Assembly (NCBI GenBank): GCA_045611765.1
Contig: JAZKXT010000012.1
Coordinates: 1-64,000 of the forward strand
Direction of reading: 5' to 3'
From: UMGS1649 sp045611765
Lineage (GTDB): Bacteria; Bacillota; Clostridia; TANB77; CAG-465
DNA length: 64,000 nt
The position numbers and the translations under genes were made by a program. Of this stretch, positions 7,502 through 16,256 are shown piece after piece; within the stretch, counting starts at the first letter, position 1; every line of letters starts with the position of its first letter. The notes under the pieces were generated by a model that saw only the letters and a list, made by a program, of their open reading frames with translations, ran no database searches and was not told the DNA's origin.

Positions 7502-8704
7502 ATGAATTACAAAAAGATGTGGTCTGAGGTTATAACAGCTTCATTAATAATAATAATTTCTGCGATAGCTATAATTTCTTTTATTATTATATCTGGACAA
7601 GATGTAGATATATATAATCCTAGCGATAAGATAGCTGTATCTAAGGGAACAGATAAGATATCTGAGGTGTTAACATTGCTTCAGGGGAAATATATGGGAG
7701 AGCTTGATGTAGAAAAATTAATAGATGGAGCAATAGAAGGAATATTTGAAAATATAGATGATCCGTATACAAGATACTTAAATCCAGAAGAGTTTGATGA
7801 GGCGGTTAACTCAGGAAACCAAGAATATTGTGGGGTTGGAATACACATATCTCTTACAAGAGAAAGCGAGCGAGCTATAATAGTTGGAGTAATGCCAGAA
7901 ACACCTGCTAAAAAAGCTGGAATAAAAGCGGGAGATATAATTAAAAAAGTAGATGATATGGTAGTTACTGTTGATAATTACTATGAAGCATCAAATGCCA
8001 TAAAAGGTGAACAAGGCACAGTTGTTAGGTTAACACTTGAAAGGGAAGGTAAAGAAATTGTTTTTGATGTAACAAGAGAAAAGATAATAAGCAGTGACAT
8101 TTCATCTTCTTTAATAAATAAAGATATAGGATATATAAAAATATTTAGCTTTGAATCTGGTGTTTATGATAACTTTAAAGCGGAGTACAACAGGCTTATA
8201 GTTGAAGACAAAGTTAAAGGTATTATAATAGATTTAAGAGATAATCCGGGTGGCTTCGTTGATGAAACTGTAAGAATAGCAGATTTCTTATGCGGCTCGG
8301 GAACTATAATAAAACAAGAATATGGAGATGGAACAACTAGACTTTATACATCTGATGAGAAAAAGAGTAAGGTACCTCTTGTAGTATTAATAAACGAAAA
8401 TAGTGCTAGTGCATCTGAAATTCTCGCTGGGTCTATAAAAGATTTGAAAGCAGGGAAACTAATTGGAACAACAACATTTGGAAAAGGCATAATGCAAAGT
8501 TATATTGAACTTGAAAATGGCGGCGGTGTTGCAATTACAGTTGCTAAATATTATACGGCATCTGGAACAGAAATACATGGTCAAGGGATAAAGCCGGATA
8601 TAGAAAAAACATTAGATAAGGGACAATCAATAGATTATTCTGCAAATCCGAAGACGGATGCTCAATTAGAACTGGCAATAAAAACTTTGAATGAAATGAA
8701 ATAA
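7502..8704 (+). CDS. CtpA-like S41 carboxy-terminal processing protease
   Basis: A 400-residue membrane-anchored serine protease. One hydrophobic segment (about residues 12-34) puts the rest outside the cell. A PDZ domain follows (about 95-170, GVGIHISL...AGIKAGDIIKKVD), then the S41 core with the nucleophile serine in ENSASASEILAG and the catalytic lysine in TFGKGIMQS. Such proteases cut C-termini of exported proteins and, in spore formers, can act in sporulation signalling (CtpB). ATG 7502 is taken over TTG 7451 because GGAGAG lies just upstream. A terminator at 8721 makes it monocistronic. Confidence 0.9.
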   Translation: MNYKKMWSEVITASLIIIISAIAIISFIIISGQDVDIYNPSDKIAVSKGTDKISEVLTLLQGKYMGELDVEKLIDGAIEGIFENIDDPYTRYLNPEEFDEAVNSGNQEYCGVGIHISLTRESERAIIVGVMPETPAKKAGIKAGDIIKKVDDMVVTVDNYYEASNAIKGEQGTVVRLTLEREGKEIVFDVTREKIISSDISSSLINKDIGYIKIFSFESGVYDNFKAEYNRLIVEDKVKGIIIDLRDNPGGFVDETVRIADFLCGSGTIIKQEYGDGTTRLYTSDEKKSKVPLVVLINENSASASEILAGSIKDLKAGKLIGTTTFGKGIMQSYIELENGGGVAITVAKYYTASGTEIHGQGIKPDIEKTLDKGQSIDYSANPKTDAQLELAIKTLNEMK

Positions 8705-8720
8705 TTAATTAAATTGTAAT

Positions 8721-8755
8721 AAAATAGCAACCTGAAACGATGGGTTGCTATTTTA
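8721..8755 (+). terminator. Terminator of the S41 protease gene
   Basis: Stem AAAATAGCAACC / GGTTGCTATTTT. Confidence 0.85.
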
Positions 8756-8823
8756 AATGCGTATTGTTGACGTTGTATGTACATAATAATGAAATATTGT
8801 TTGTTTGCAAGCTTCGACCTACT

Positions 8824-8852
8824 TTGACAAAATGCGCGTTGTATGCTATAAT
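8824..8852 (+). promoter_or_regulatory. Consensus promoter of veg
   Basis: TTGACA (8824-8829), exactly 17 bp, TATAAT (8847-8852): perfect sigma-A boxes. The veg promoter is also very strong in Bacillus. Confidence 0.9.
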
Positions 8853-8875
8853 TCAGCCATTAAGAGGTGATGACA

Positions 8876-9166
8876 ATGGTTTCTAAAGAATCAATGCAAA
8901 AGATAAGACAGGATGTCGAAAATTACATTGGATTGGAAATAGACATCAAGTCTAACGTCGGTAGAAATAAAAAGGTAAACAAAAGAGGAACAATAGATAG
9001 TGCGTATTCAAATTTGTTTGTGGTAAGGGAAGCTGACAGTGCTAGAAAATTGTCATACAGTTATGCAGATGTATTGATGAATTCGCTAGAAATTACAAAA
9101 GTTGATAATGGAGAACCTTTATTAAACTATGAGTTTGACACTAGCAAAAAATTTGTTCAACTGTAA
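8876..9166 (+). CDS. veg: Veg family protein
   Basis: A 96-residue protein with the Veg/DUF1021 pattern: IRQDVENYIGLEIDIKSN, GRNKKVNKRGTI, YSNLFVV. In Bacillus, Veg is a small abundant protein linked to biofilm gene expression and spore outgrowth. ATG 8876 is eight bases after AGAGG; GTG 8867 and ATG 8870 overlap or crowd the SD. Monocistronic behind a perfect promoter. Confidence 0.88.
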   Translation: MVSKESMQKIRQDVENYIGLEIDIKSNVGRNKKVNKRGTIDSAYSNLFVVREADSARKLSYSYADVLMNSLEITKVDNGEPLLNYEFDTSKKFVQL

Positions 9167-9349
9167 ATAGAAATAACGTGTTCTTATGAATGCGCTATTT
9201 TTTTGTCGTTATTTGTAAATGGATAGTTTACTACATACAGTAGTAACTGAAAGGATCAAAAAAAAAACTTTAGTATATTCTTTGTATAATGAATTGTACA
9301 GTGATATAATCACATTGTGAAAAAATATTAAAAATTTTAAAAAATATTG

Positions 9350-9378
9350 TTGACAAACAAATGTACGTGATGTATAAT
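9350..9378 (+). promoter_or_regulatory. Consensus promoter of recA
   Basis: TTGACA (9350-9355), 17-bp spacer, TATAAT (9373-9378). A LexA-type site follows immediately. Confidence 0.88.
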
Positions 9379-9383
9379 GAACT

Positions 9384-9397
9384 CAAACAAACGTTCT
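9384..9397 (+). promoter_or_regulatory. Candidate LexA operator (SOS box) of recA
   Basis: CAAACAAACGTTCT matches 12 of 14 positions of the Bacillus-type SOS box CGAACRNRYGTTYC and lies just after the -10 box, where LexA would block initiation. A weaker match (CAAACAAATGTACG, 9354-9367) overlaps the -35/spacer. Confidence 0.6.
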
Positions 9398-9418
9398 GGA
9401 TATTAGGAGGTAATATAT

Positions 9419-10477
9419 ATGATGTCAGAAGAAAGAAAAAAAGCTTTGGATATAGCTTTATCTCAAATTGAGAAAAATTTTGGAAAAGGTTCAGTAATGA
9501 AATTAGGCGAAGTAGGAAATGTTAATGTTGATGCAATACCTACAGGCGCTTTAAGTTTAGATATAGCATTAGGAATTGGTGGAGTACCACGTGGAAGAGT
9601 AATAGAAGTGTATGGCCCCGAATCTTCAGGTAAAACTACAGTAGCGCTTCATATGATAGCAGAAGCACAAAAAATGGGCGGAATAGCTGCGTTTATAGAC
9701 GCAGAACATGCACTTGACCCAGTATATGCAAAACATTTAGGGGTAGATGTAGATAACTTAATTGTATCTCAACCGGATACAGGAGAGCAAGCTTTAGAAA
9801 TTACAGAGCAGTTAGTAAGAAGTGGAGCAATAGATATTATAGTAATAGACTCTGTTGCTGCTCTAGTTCCTAAGGCAGAAATAGACGGTGAAATGGGTGA
9901 TTCACACGTTGGTCTTCAAGCTAGACTTATGTCGCAAGCGTTAAGAAAACTTACAGGCGTTTTATCTAAATCTAAAACAGTTGCAGTATTCATTAACCAA
10001 TTACGTGAAAAAGTTGGAATAATGTTTGGCAACCCTGAAACAACACCAGGTGGTAGAGCTCTTAAATTCTATGCCTCTGTAAGATTAGAAGTTAGAAAAC
10101 AAGAGGCTATAAAAATAAATGGTGAAGTTATGGGTTCTAGAACAAAAGTTAAAGTTGTTAAGAACAAAGTTGCACCACCATTTAGAGAGGCTGAATTTGA
10201 TATAGTATATGGTAAAGGTATATCTACATCTGGATGTATTCTAGACTTAGCTGCAAACTTAGATATAGTTGGTAAGAGTGGCGCTTGGTATTCATACAAA
10301 GGTGAAAAGATAGGCCAAGGTCGTGAAGCAGCAAAAGCATATTTGGAAGCAAATGTTGATGTTATGAGAGAAGTTGAAGAAAAAGTAAGAGACAACTTTA
10401 ATTTAGCTTTTGAAAAAAGCCTTGGAGATATGGAAGAAATAGATGATGACGATACTATAGATTTAGTTGAAGAATAG
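9419..10477 (+). CDS. recA: RecA recombinase
   Basis: A 352-residue RecA of full length. The Walker A motif GPESSGKTT lies near residues 68-76, and the L2 loop contains the conserved FINQLREKVGIMFGNPETTP core. It forms filaments on ssDNA, exchanges strands and stimulates LexA self-cleavage. ATG 9419 is eight bases after AGGAGG; ATG 9422 is a near alternative. It heads an apparent operon recA-recX-scpA-DUF2953-gerW with no terminator before 12766. SOS control is suggested by the box at 9384. Confidence 0.98.
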   Translation: MMSEERKKALDIALSQIEKNFGKGSVMKLGEVGNVNVDAIPTGALSLDIALGIGGVPRGRVIEVYGPESSGKTTVALHMIAEAQKMGGIAAFIDAEHALDPVYAKHLGVDVDNLIVSQPDTGEQALEITEQLVRSGAIDIIVIDSVAALVPKAEIDGEMGDSHVGLQARLMSQALRKLTGVLSKSKTVAVFINQLREKVGIMFGNPETTPGGRALKFYASVRLEVRKQEAIKINGEVMGSRTKVKVVKNKVAPPFREAEFDIVYGKGISTSGCILDLAANLDIVGKSGAWYSYKGEKIGQGREAAKAYLEANVDVMREVEEKVRDNFNLAFEKSLGDMEEIDDDDTIDLVEE

Positions 10478-10487
10478 GAGAATTGTT

Positions 10488-10901
10488 TTGAATAACAGTG
10501 AACAAAATATACAGGCACGTGATAAGGCTATAAGGTACATAGGTATTTCTAAGAAAACTGAATATGAGGTAAGACAAAAACTGAAGGGGTTAAAAATAGC
10601 TTCTTCAGTTATTGACGAGGAAATAGAATATTTAAAGCAGCTTGGATATATTGATGACAGAGACTATGTTAAATCATATATTAAACAATGCTATAAAATG
10701 CAAAATTACTCAATATACGAAATAACAAACAAGCTATTGCAAAAAGGTATAAAAGCTAGTATAATTGACGAAGAAATAGATAGTTTAAAAGAATCGGATT
10801 ATGAGCAAAGAGTCATAGATAAATTAATAAACGGTAAATTAAAATCTTATGATGAAATGAAGCAAAAGAGCTATCTGTATAGAAGAGGATTTAGAGTTTA
10901 A
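10488..10901 (+). CDS. recX: RecX regulatory protein
   Basis: A 137-residue, three-helix-repeat protein (ARDKAIRYIGISKKTEYEVRQKL..., LGYIDDRDYVKSYI, YLYRRGF) of the RecX family, which binds RecA filaments and modulates them. TTG 10488 is chosen because TAGGAG sits about eight bases upstream; the upstream TTG 10467 lies in the recA end. It overlaps scpA by one base (TAATG). Confidence 0.85.
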   Translation: MNNSEQNIQARDKAIRYIGISKKTEYEVRQKLKGLKIASSVIDEEIEYLKQLGYIDDRDYVKSYIKQCYKMQNYSIYEITNKLLQKGIKASIIDEEIDSLKESDYEQRVIDKLINGKLKSYDEMKQKSYLYRRGFRV

Positions 10902-11698
10902 TGGAAGATGTAGAGTACTTGGGAGAAAATAATCAAAAGTATAATGTGGCCATTTCAAATTTTGAAGGACCGCTAGATTTGTTGTGCTTTTTAATAAGTA
11001 AAAACAAAATGGATATTTTTGAAATTTCTTTAAGCGAGCTTACAGATAAATACATTGAATACATAAATGAAATGCAAGAACTAGATATGGAAATAGCGAC
11101 TGAATTTATGGTTATGGCTACAACTTTACTTTATATAAAATCTAAGAAGCTACTTCCAATAGCTGAACCAGAAGATGAAGCTGAATGTGAAATTACGGAA
11201 GAAGAGCTTATAGAAAAAATTGCTAAATACAAAATGTACAAAGAAAAGCAACAAGAATTAAGAGATATGTATAATGCAAATTTCGGTGCCTTTGAAAAGT
11301 TGCCAGAGAATATAAAAATAAAACGAGAACTAGATATTAGTAGTCTGACTACTAAAGAAAATTTACTTGCAATGTATAATACAGTTCTAAAACGTAAATT
11401 CGATAAAATAAATGTTAAATCTGAAGAAATTAAAAAAATAGCACTTTATGAAAAGGTCACAATTAAAAGTAAAGTTAAACAAATTATAGAAGTGTTTAAG
11501 AAAAAATCTAGTTTTGTATTTGGTAACATTTTTAATAAAAAGAATGCAACAAATATAGATATAGTTACAGCTTTCTTAAGCGTGCTTGAACTATCAAGAT
11601 TAAAACATGTGAATATCAAGCAAGATAAACTGTATGGAGATATACTTGTTAATAAAATTTCAAAAACGGATATAGATATTTCTTTAATAAAGGAATAA
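10901..11698 (+). CDS. scpA: ScpA segregation and condensation protein (kleisin)
   Basis: A 265-residue kleisin. The N-terminal motif FEGPLDLLCFLISKNKMDIF is diagnostic, and a winged-helix C-terminus is expected. ScpA bridges SMC heads and binds ScpB to form the condensin that compacts and segregates chromosomes. Its ATG overlaps the recX stop. Its partner scpB usually lies next door, but here it is at 58702, about 47 kb away, next to addB. Confidence 0.93.
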   Translation: MEDVEYLGENNQKYNVAISNFEGPLDLLCFLISKNKMDIFEISLSELTDKYIEYINEMQELDMEIATEFMVMATTLLYIKSKKLLPIAEPEDEAECEITEEELIEKIAKYKMYKEKQQELRDMYNANFGAFEKLPENIKIKRELDISSLTTKENLLAMYNTVLKRKFDKINVKSEEIKKIALYEKVTIKSKVKQIIEVFKKKSSFVFGNIFNKKNATNIDIVTAFLSVLELSRLKHVNIKQDKLYGDILVNKISKTDIDISLIKE

Positions 11699-11735
11699 GT
11701 GGAAAATTTAAGAAAATAATATAGTTGGTGATAGT

Positions 11736-12347
11736 ATGTTGTTAAAACTTTCATTAGCTATATTTTTTGTACTTTTTTTAATACTTTTTGTACCATCAAG
11801 TTTGAATATATCTTTATATATAACTTGCGATAGATACTTTTTAGATATAAAAAAAACAAAAGGTATGGAGAATAAAATAATATTTAAGGTGTGTGGATTA
11901 ATTCCAGTATATTTTAAGAAGCTTTTTGAAAAGAAAAAAGTAACTAAAAAGCAAAAGGAAAACAAGGTTAAAAAAGTTTTTAATAATAAAGATACAATAT
12001 TTCAGTTTTTAAAGAAATGTTATATAGATAAATTTGTGTTGTCGTTAGGATTTAACCTAGATGATTACATTGCAAACTCTTATGTTAATGCTACTCTTAA
12101 TACAATAATTTGCATGTATATTAATTTAAATCAGAAAAAATTTAATTTGAAAAAATTGTACTACCAAACGTATATTGGAGAAAATTTAGTTAATTTAAAT
12201 TTTCAAGGTATAATTAAAATAAGTGTTGCAGATACTATAAAAGTAATAGGAAAAGAATATTTTAAACTTTTAAAGGAAGATAAAGAAAGGAATAAAATAT
12301 TACAATTTAATAAAAGGAGTGAACAATATGGCAGAGCATCCGATTGA
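11736..12347 (+). CDS. DUF2953 family protein
   Basis: A 203-residue protein with one N-terminal transmembrane segment (about residues 4-24), a basic region around 60-80, and a C-terminal part ending in FQGIIKISVADTIKV. The layout and the position directly before gerW fit DUF2953, a family often found beside gerW (ytfJ) in Clostridia. It ends 20 bases inside gerW. Role unknown; a link to spore formation is inferred from context. Confidence 0.65.
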   Translation: MLLKLSLAIFFVLFLILFVPSSLNISLYITCDRYFLDIKKTKGMENKIIFKVCGLIPVYFKKLFEKKKVTKKQKENKVKKVFNNKDTIFQFLKKCYIDKFVLSLGFNLDDYIANSYVNATLNTIICMYINLNQKKFNLKKLYYQTYIGENLVNLNFQGIIKISVADTIKVIGKEYFKLLKEDKERNKILQFNKRSEQYGRASD

Positions 12348-12753
12348 AAATTTAATGGTAACAGCAATGACGTCTTTAAGGGATATGATAGACGTAAACA
12401 CAATAGTGGGAGATACAGTGGAAACTCCCGATGGAACGACAATAATTCCAGTATCTAAAGTAAGTTTTGGTTATGCGGCAGGTGGAAGTGAATTTAATAC
12501 AAACAACAAATATTCACAAGCACCTAAACTACCTTTTGGTGGTGGAAGTGGAGCAGGAGTAAAAATATCTCCAGTTGCATTTTTAGTTGTAAAGGATGGA
12601 ACAATTAAACTTCTGACGGTAGAAGCGAACAAACCTATAGACAAACTTGTAGATGCGCTTCCCGACCTTGTAAACAAAGTTGTGGACACTGTGGATAAGA
12701 GCCTGCTTAAATCTAGTCAAAGGCTAAAAATACAAAATAGTGAACAAAATTAA
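12328..12753 (+). CDS. gerW: GerW/YtfJ family sporulation protein
   Basis: A 141-residue protein. The motif PVSKVSFGYAAGGSEF followed by the Gly-rich PFGGGSGAGVKISPVAFLVV is typical of YtfJ, a spore protein needed for normal germination in Bacillus. ATG 12328 follows AAGGAG; the gene overlaps the end of the DUF2953 gene and closes the recA operon. A terminator follows 12 bases later. Confidence 0.85.
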   Translation: MAEHPIENLMVTAMTSLRDMIDVNTIVGDTVETPDGTTIIPVSKVSFGYAAGGSEFNTNNKYSQAPKLPFGGGSGAGVKISPVAFLVVKDGTIKLLTVEANKPIDKLVDALPDLVNKVVDTVDKSLLKSSQRLKIQNSEQN

Positions 12754-12765
12754 ATAAAAAGCCAC

Positions 12766-12802
12766 AAAGCATCAATAACTAATTAGTAGTTATTGGTGCT
12801 TT
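12766..12802 (+). terminator. Terminator of the recA-gerW operon
   Basis: Stem AAAGCATCAATAACT / AGTTATTGGTGCTTT with one G:T pair. Confidence 0.8.
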
Positions 12803-12873
12803 CAAAATTATAATAACATATTAAAGAGTCCATACTTTATATTAATAAAAATCTAAAAAATATTTATGTAATG

Positions 12874-12902
12874 TTGACGTTTTTCTTTTTTTAATGTATA
12901 CT
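12874..12902 (+). promoter_or_regulatory. Promoter of the InlB-repeat protein gene
   Basis: TTGACG (12874-12879), 17 bp, TATACT (12897-12902). Confidence 0.75.
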
Positions 12903-12928
12903 AGACCCATACAAGGGGGATAAAAAAT

Positions 12929-14692
12929 ATGAGTGATAAAAAAGGGTTAATAGTATTTATAATTGCGCTTGTTGTCATCGTTGCGGGTACAATTATATTT
13001 TTAACTATGGATAAAACTGAACAAGAGGTGACATATACAGTTTCTTTTGCTAATAGCGATGGAACAGTTATAGCAACACAAAAAATTGCTGATAACACAA
13101 AATTGTCAATGCCAAATTCACCAACTAAAGAAGGCTATGTTTTTATCGGTTGGACATATAATGGTAAAGATTTTGATTTTAATTCGAACATTACATCTAA
13201 TCTAATATTAGAAGCAAAATGGGAAAAGGTTGCTGAAAATAATAGTGAAGATAATAGCGAGAATAATGCTGAAGATAAAACAAATGTAGAAACAAAAAAG
13301 TATACAGTAACTTTTGATAGTAACGGTGGAACAACAGTAGAAAAACAATCAATAGAAAAAGGAGCTAAGGCGGTAAAGCCAACAAATCCAACTAGAAAAG
13401 GCTATACTTTCAAAGGTTGGTTGTTAAACAACGTTGAATTTAATTTTAATACAGCAATAACTGAAGATATAGAATTAAAGGCTAAATGGAAAGAAGAAAA
13501 AATAACAGTAAAAACCCCAACAATAACAGAAGGTGGACGTGGCGGTGATGCTGATGGAAGCATAGGACTTTTATTGAAATTAAATTCAATAGAAGGAATA
13601 ACAGGTATAGAAGTATATAGTGCCACAGCAAAAGATGGAAAATATACATTACAAAAAACAGTAAAAAAAGAAAATTGGAATAATGAAACGGCTACAGTGC
13701 ATGCAATGAAAGGACAACATTTATATTTCAAAGTAAGAACATATGTAAAAAACACAGCGGGAACATTCTATAGTAGCTATTCAAATGTTATTGGATTAGA
13801 CAATACGTTAAAGACACCAACGTTATCTGCGGGTGGTGGAACAAAAGGTGTAGCGCTATTAAGCATAAAACTAAAAGGTGTATATGCAGACGAAGGTATG
13901 TTAAATTTCATAGATGGTTATGAATTATATGAGAAGGTTGGCAACAAATATACAAAATTAGACAGCTGGGAAGTAAGGGCGGATGTTGGCGAGACAAGAA
14001 TCTTTGTAGCAAGAGTATATGCGTTAAATAAAGCTAATGAAAAGGTATATAGTGAATATTCAAATGAAGTTAAATTAGAAAATAAGGTGCAAACACCAAA
14101 ATTAGTAAATGCAATGGGTGGACCATATGGTGGTGATCTTAATATAATAGCAGATGGCTATTATGCAGATGTAGAGAATTTAGAGCTTATAGACGGAATA
14201 GAAATATACGAAAAAGTAGGTGACAAATATACAACTATTCATACAAGTGAATCAAAATATGTATTTGTAATGACATTAGATGCTGGCGAAAGCAAAACAT
14301 ATGTAGCAAGAGTATATGCATATAATAAAGCCGGAAAAAAAGTATATAGTGAATATTCAAATGAAGTTAAATTGAGAAATATGGTAGTAGCGCCCCAATT
14401 AGTAAATGCAATGGGTGGACCGACAGGAGGAACACTTAGTATAGTTTCAGAAGGCTTTTATGCAGATACAGATTATTTAGAATTTATAGACGGTGTAGAA
14501 ATATATGAGAAAACTGGAAGCGAGTATACATTAGTTCATTCAGCACAAGATTACAAGGGATATAAAGTAACTTTGGACGTAGGCGAAAGCAAAACATATG
14601 TAGCAAGAGTGTATGCGCTAAATAAAGCTGGGAAAAAAGTATATAGTGAATATTCGAATGCTGTAGTTTTATCTAACACTCAAGAACAATAG
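12929..14692 (+). CDS. Membrane-anchored surface protein with InlB B-repeats and FnIII-like repeats
   Basis: A 587-residue protein with one N-terminal transmembrane helix (about residues 7-28) that probably anchors it with the rest outside. Two Listeria-Bacteroides (InlB B, beta-grasp) repeats follow, marked by KEGYVFIGWTYNGKDFDFN and RKGYTFKGWLLNNVEFNFN, separated by an Asn/Glu-rich linker. After that come one diverged and three close repeats of about 95 residues, each ending in VARVYALNKA...KVYSEYSN. Likely an adhesin or cell-surface protein. Native, A+T-rich composition. It has its own promoter and terminator. Confidence 0.85.
   Translation: MSDKKGLIVFIIALVVIVAGTIIFLTMDKTEQEVTYTVSFANSDGTVIATQKIADNTKLSMPNSPTKEGYVFIGWTYNGKDFDFNSNITSNLILEAKWEKVAENNSEDNSENNAEDKTNVETKKYTVTFDSNGGTTVEKQSIEKGAKAVKPTNPTRKGYTFKGWLLNNVEFNFNTAITEDIELKAKWKEEKITVKTPTITEGGRGGDADGSIGLLLKLNSIEGITGIEVYSATAKDGKYTLQKTVKKENWNNETATVHAMKGQHLYFKVRTYVKNTAGTFYSSYSNVIGLDNTLKTPTLSAGGGTKGVALLSIKLKGVYADEGMLNFIDGYELYEKVGNKYTKLDSWEVRADVGETRIFVARVYALNKANEKVYSEYSNEVKLENKVQTPKLVNAMGGPYGGDLNIIADGYYADVENLELIDGIEIYEKVGDKYTTIHTSESKYVFVMTLDAGESKTYVARVYAYNKAGKKVYSEYSNEVKLRNMVVAPQLVNAMGGPTGGTLSIVSEGFYADTDYLEFIDGVEIYEKTGSEYTLVHSAQDYKGYKVTLDVGESKTYVARVYALNKAGKKVYSEYSNAVVLSNTQEQ
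13816..14680 (+). repeat. Three ~290-bp tandem repeats in the surface protein gene
   Basis: Each unit encodes about 95 residues beginning TP(T/K)L or APQL and ending VYSEYSN(E/A)V. Units two and three share LVNAMGGP near their starts. Confidence 0.85.
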
Positions 14693-14712
14693 ATTAGCAA
14701 AAATTAAAATTA

Positions 14713-14749
14713 AAAAAAGAGTAATAACATTTTGTTATTGCTCTTTTTG
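14713..14749 (+). terminator. Terminator of the InlB-repeat gene
   Basis: Stem AAAAAGAGTAATAAC / GTTATTGCTCTTTTT. Confidence 0.85.
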
Positions 14750-14793
14750 CATATATTTTACTCTTTTACAAATAATAATGCTAGGAGTGTATT

Positions 14794-16254
14794 ATGAAAT
14801 TTATAAAAAAGAAAATAGTGAACAAGTTAGTTGTAAAAGATAAAGTGTCATTAATATCTAAAATTACAGACAGATTTAAAGACTGTGCGGATTTTGAATG
14901 TAATAAAATTGTGTCTCCTGTTACAGCTGTTGAAATATATAAGTTGAGCATGGGGCAATTTGTAGACAAGCTAATAGTAGATGAAACAATTTTACAGCCC
15001 ATAGCTAAACGCTTAGATACAATTAAGAATACTACAGATTTATTAAGCATTATTAGGAGTGGTGAAATATATCACATAGATGCAAAGGTAGAAACGGATG
15101 TAGATAAAATTGTATCCGCTATACTTCAAGCAAACTTTGTACTTGTGTGTGAGAATCAAGCATATTTGTTTAATGTAATAGGATATAACAAAAGGAGTAT
15201 AGACAAACCAGAAAACGAGTCCTCAGAGAAAGGAGCTAAAGAGAGCTTTATAGAAACAGCTGTTATAAATATTTCTCTTGTCAGAAGACGTTTGCAAACT
15301 GAGAAATTAAAAGTTGTAGATTTTGAAGTTGGTACAGAAACAAAAACAAAAGTAAGTATAATGTATGTTGAAGGGATTGCAGCGGATGAAGTAGTTAATT
15401 TAGTAAAGGAAAGAATAAAAAATATAAATGTACCAAGTCTTGTTTCTGTAGGGGATTTTGAAGAACATATTATAGACAGAAAGTACAGTATATTTCCCCA
15501 AACTATTGCTACAGAAAGACCAGATAAAGTAGCGGCAAATGTTATTGAAGGAAAAGTTGCAATATTTGTTGATGGCTTTCCAAGTGCATATATTGCACCA
15601 GCAGTATTTCCTATGTTCATGCAAGCATCAGAAGCGTATAACATTAATTACTTTGTAAGCTCGTTTATTAGAATGTTAAGATACGTTTGTGTATTTATAG
15701 CTACGTTATTCCCAGCGCTATATATAGCGATTACAACCTTTCATCACGAGATGTTACCCACAACACTTGCAGAAAGTATCATACAGAGCAAACAAAATGT
15801 TCCTCTTCCGGCTTTTTTAGAAATTATAATAATGTTACTTGCTTTTGAAGTGCTACTTGAGGCTGGTGTTAGAATGCCTAAAACTGCAGGACAGACGGTA
15901 TCTATTATTGGAGCGTTAATTGTAGGTGAAGCAGCTGTAAACGCAAAGTTTGTTTCGCCTATAGTTGTAGTTATAGTAGCTATATCGGCTATATGTGGTT
16001 TCGTAATCCCAAATAGGGATTTGGCAAATGGCTTTAGAATGGTAAGATTTGGACTTGTCCTTGTAGCTTCAGCGGCAGGTTTCTTCGGCATGTCTGTTGC
16101 AATAATTGCGCTATTCTATTATTTAGTTTCGTTAGAAAGTTTTGGTGTCCCATATCTTAAACCCTTTACTTCAAATGATGGCAAAAATGTATTGGCAGAT
16201 ACTTTGTTTAGAGAACCAATAAATAAATCTAAAGGGAAAATGGCAAGGTGGTAG
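14794..16254 (+). CDS. Germinant receptor A subunit (GerA/GerKA family)
   Basis: A 486-residue GerA-family protein: a soluble N-terminal region (about 1-270) with the family segment ETAVINISLVRRRL, then four to five transmembrane helices (about 285-460) with VRMPKTAGQTVSIIGALIVGEAAV. It sits in the spore inner membrane and senses germinants together with the B and C subunits. The usual RxxxxxGPHEGF-type segment is diverged. Gene order A-C-small protein-B is found in clostridial ger operons. RBS AGGAG at 14783. Confidence 0.93.
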   Translation: MKFIKKKIVNKLVVKDKVSLISKITDRFKDCADFECNKIVSPVTAVEIYKLSMGQFVDKLIVDETILQPIAKRLDTIKNTTDLLSIIRSGEIYHIDAKVETDVDKIVSAILQANFVLVCENQAYLFNVIGYNKRSIDKPENESSEKGAKESFIETAVINISLVRRRLQTEKLKVVDFEVGTETKTKVSIMYVEGIAADEVVNLVKERIKNINVPSLVSVGDFEEHIIDRKYSIFPQTIATERPDKVAANVIEGKVAIFVDGFPSAYIAPAVFPMFMQASEAYNINYFVSSFIRMLRYVCVFIATLFPALYIAITTFHHEMLPTTLAESIIQSKQNVPLPAFLEIIIMLLAFEVLLEAGVRMPKTAGQTVSIIGALIVGEAAVNAKFVSPIVVVIVAISAICGFVIPNRDLANGFRMVRFGLVLVASAAGFFGMSVAIIALFYYLVSLESFGVPYLKPFTSNDGKNVLADTLFREPINKSKGKMARW

Positions 16255-16256
16255 TT

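Noticed and set aside
14748..14780. Sigma G promoter before the ger operon
   Set aside because: TGCATA is present but the spacing to a CATAnTA-like -10 is wrong; support was too weak.
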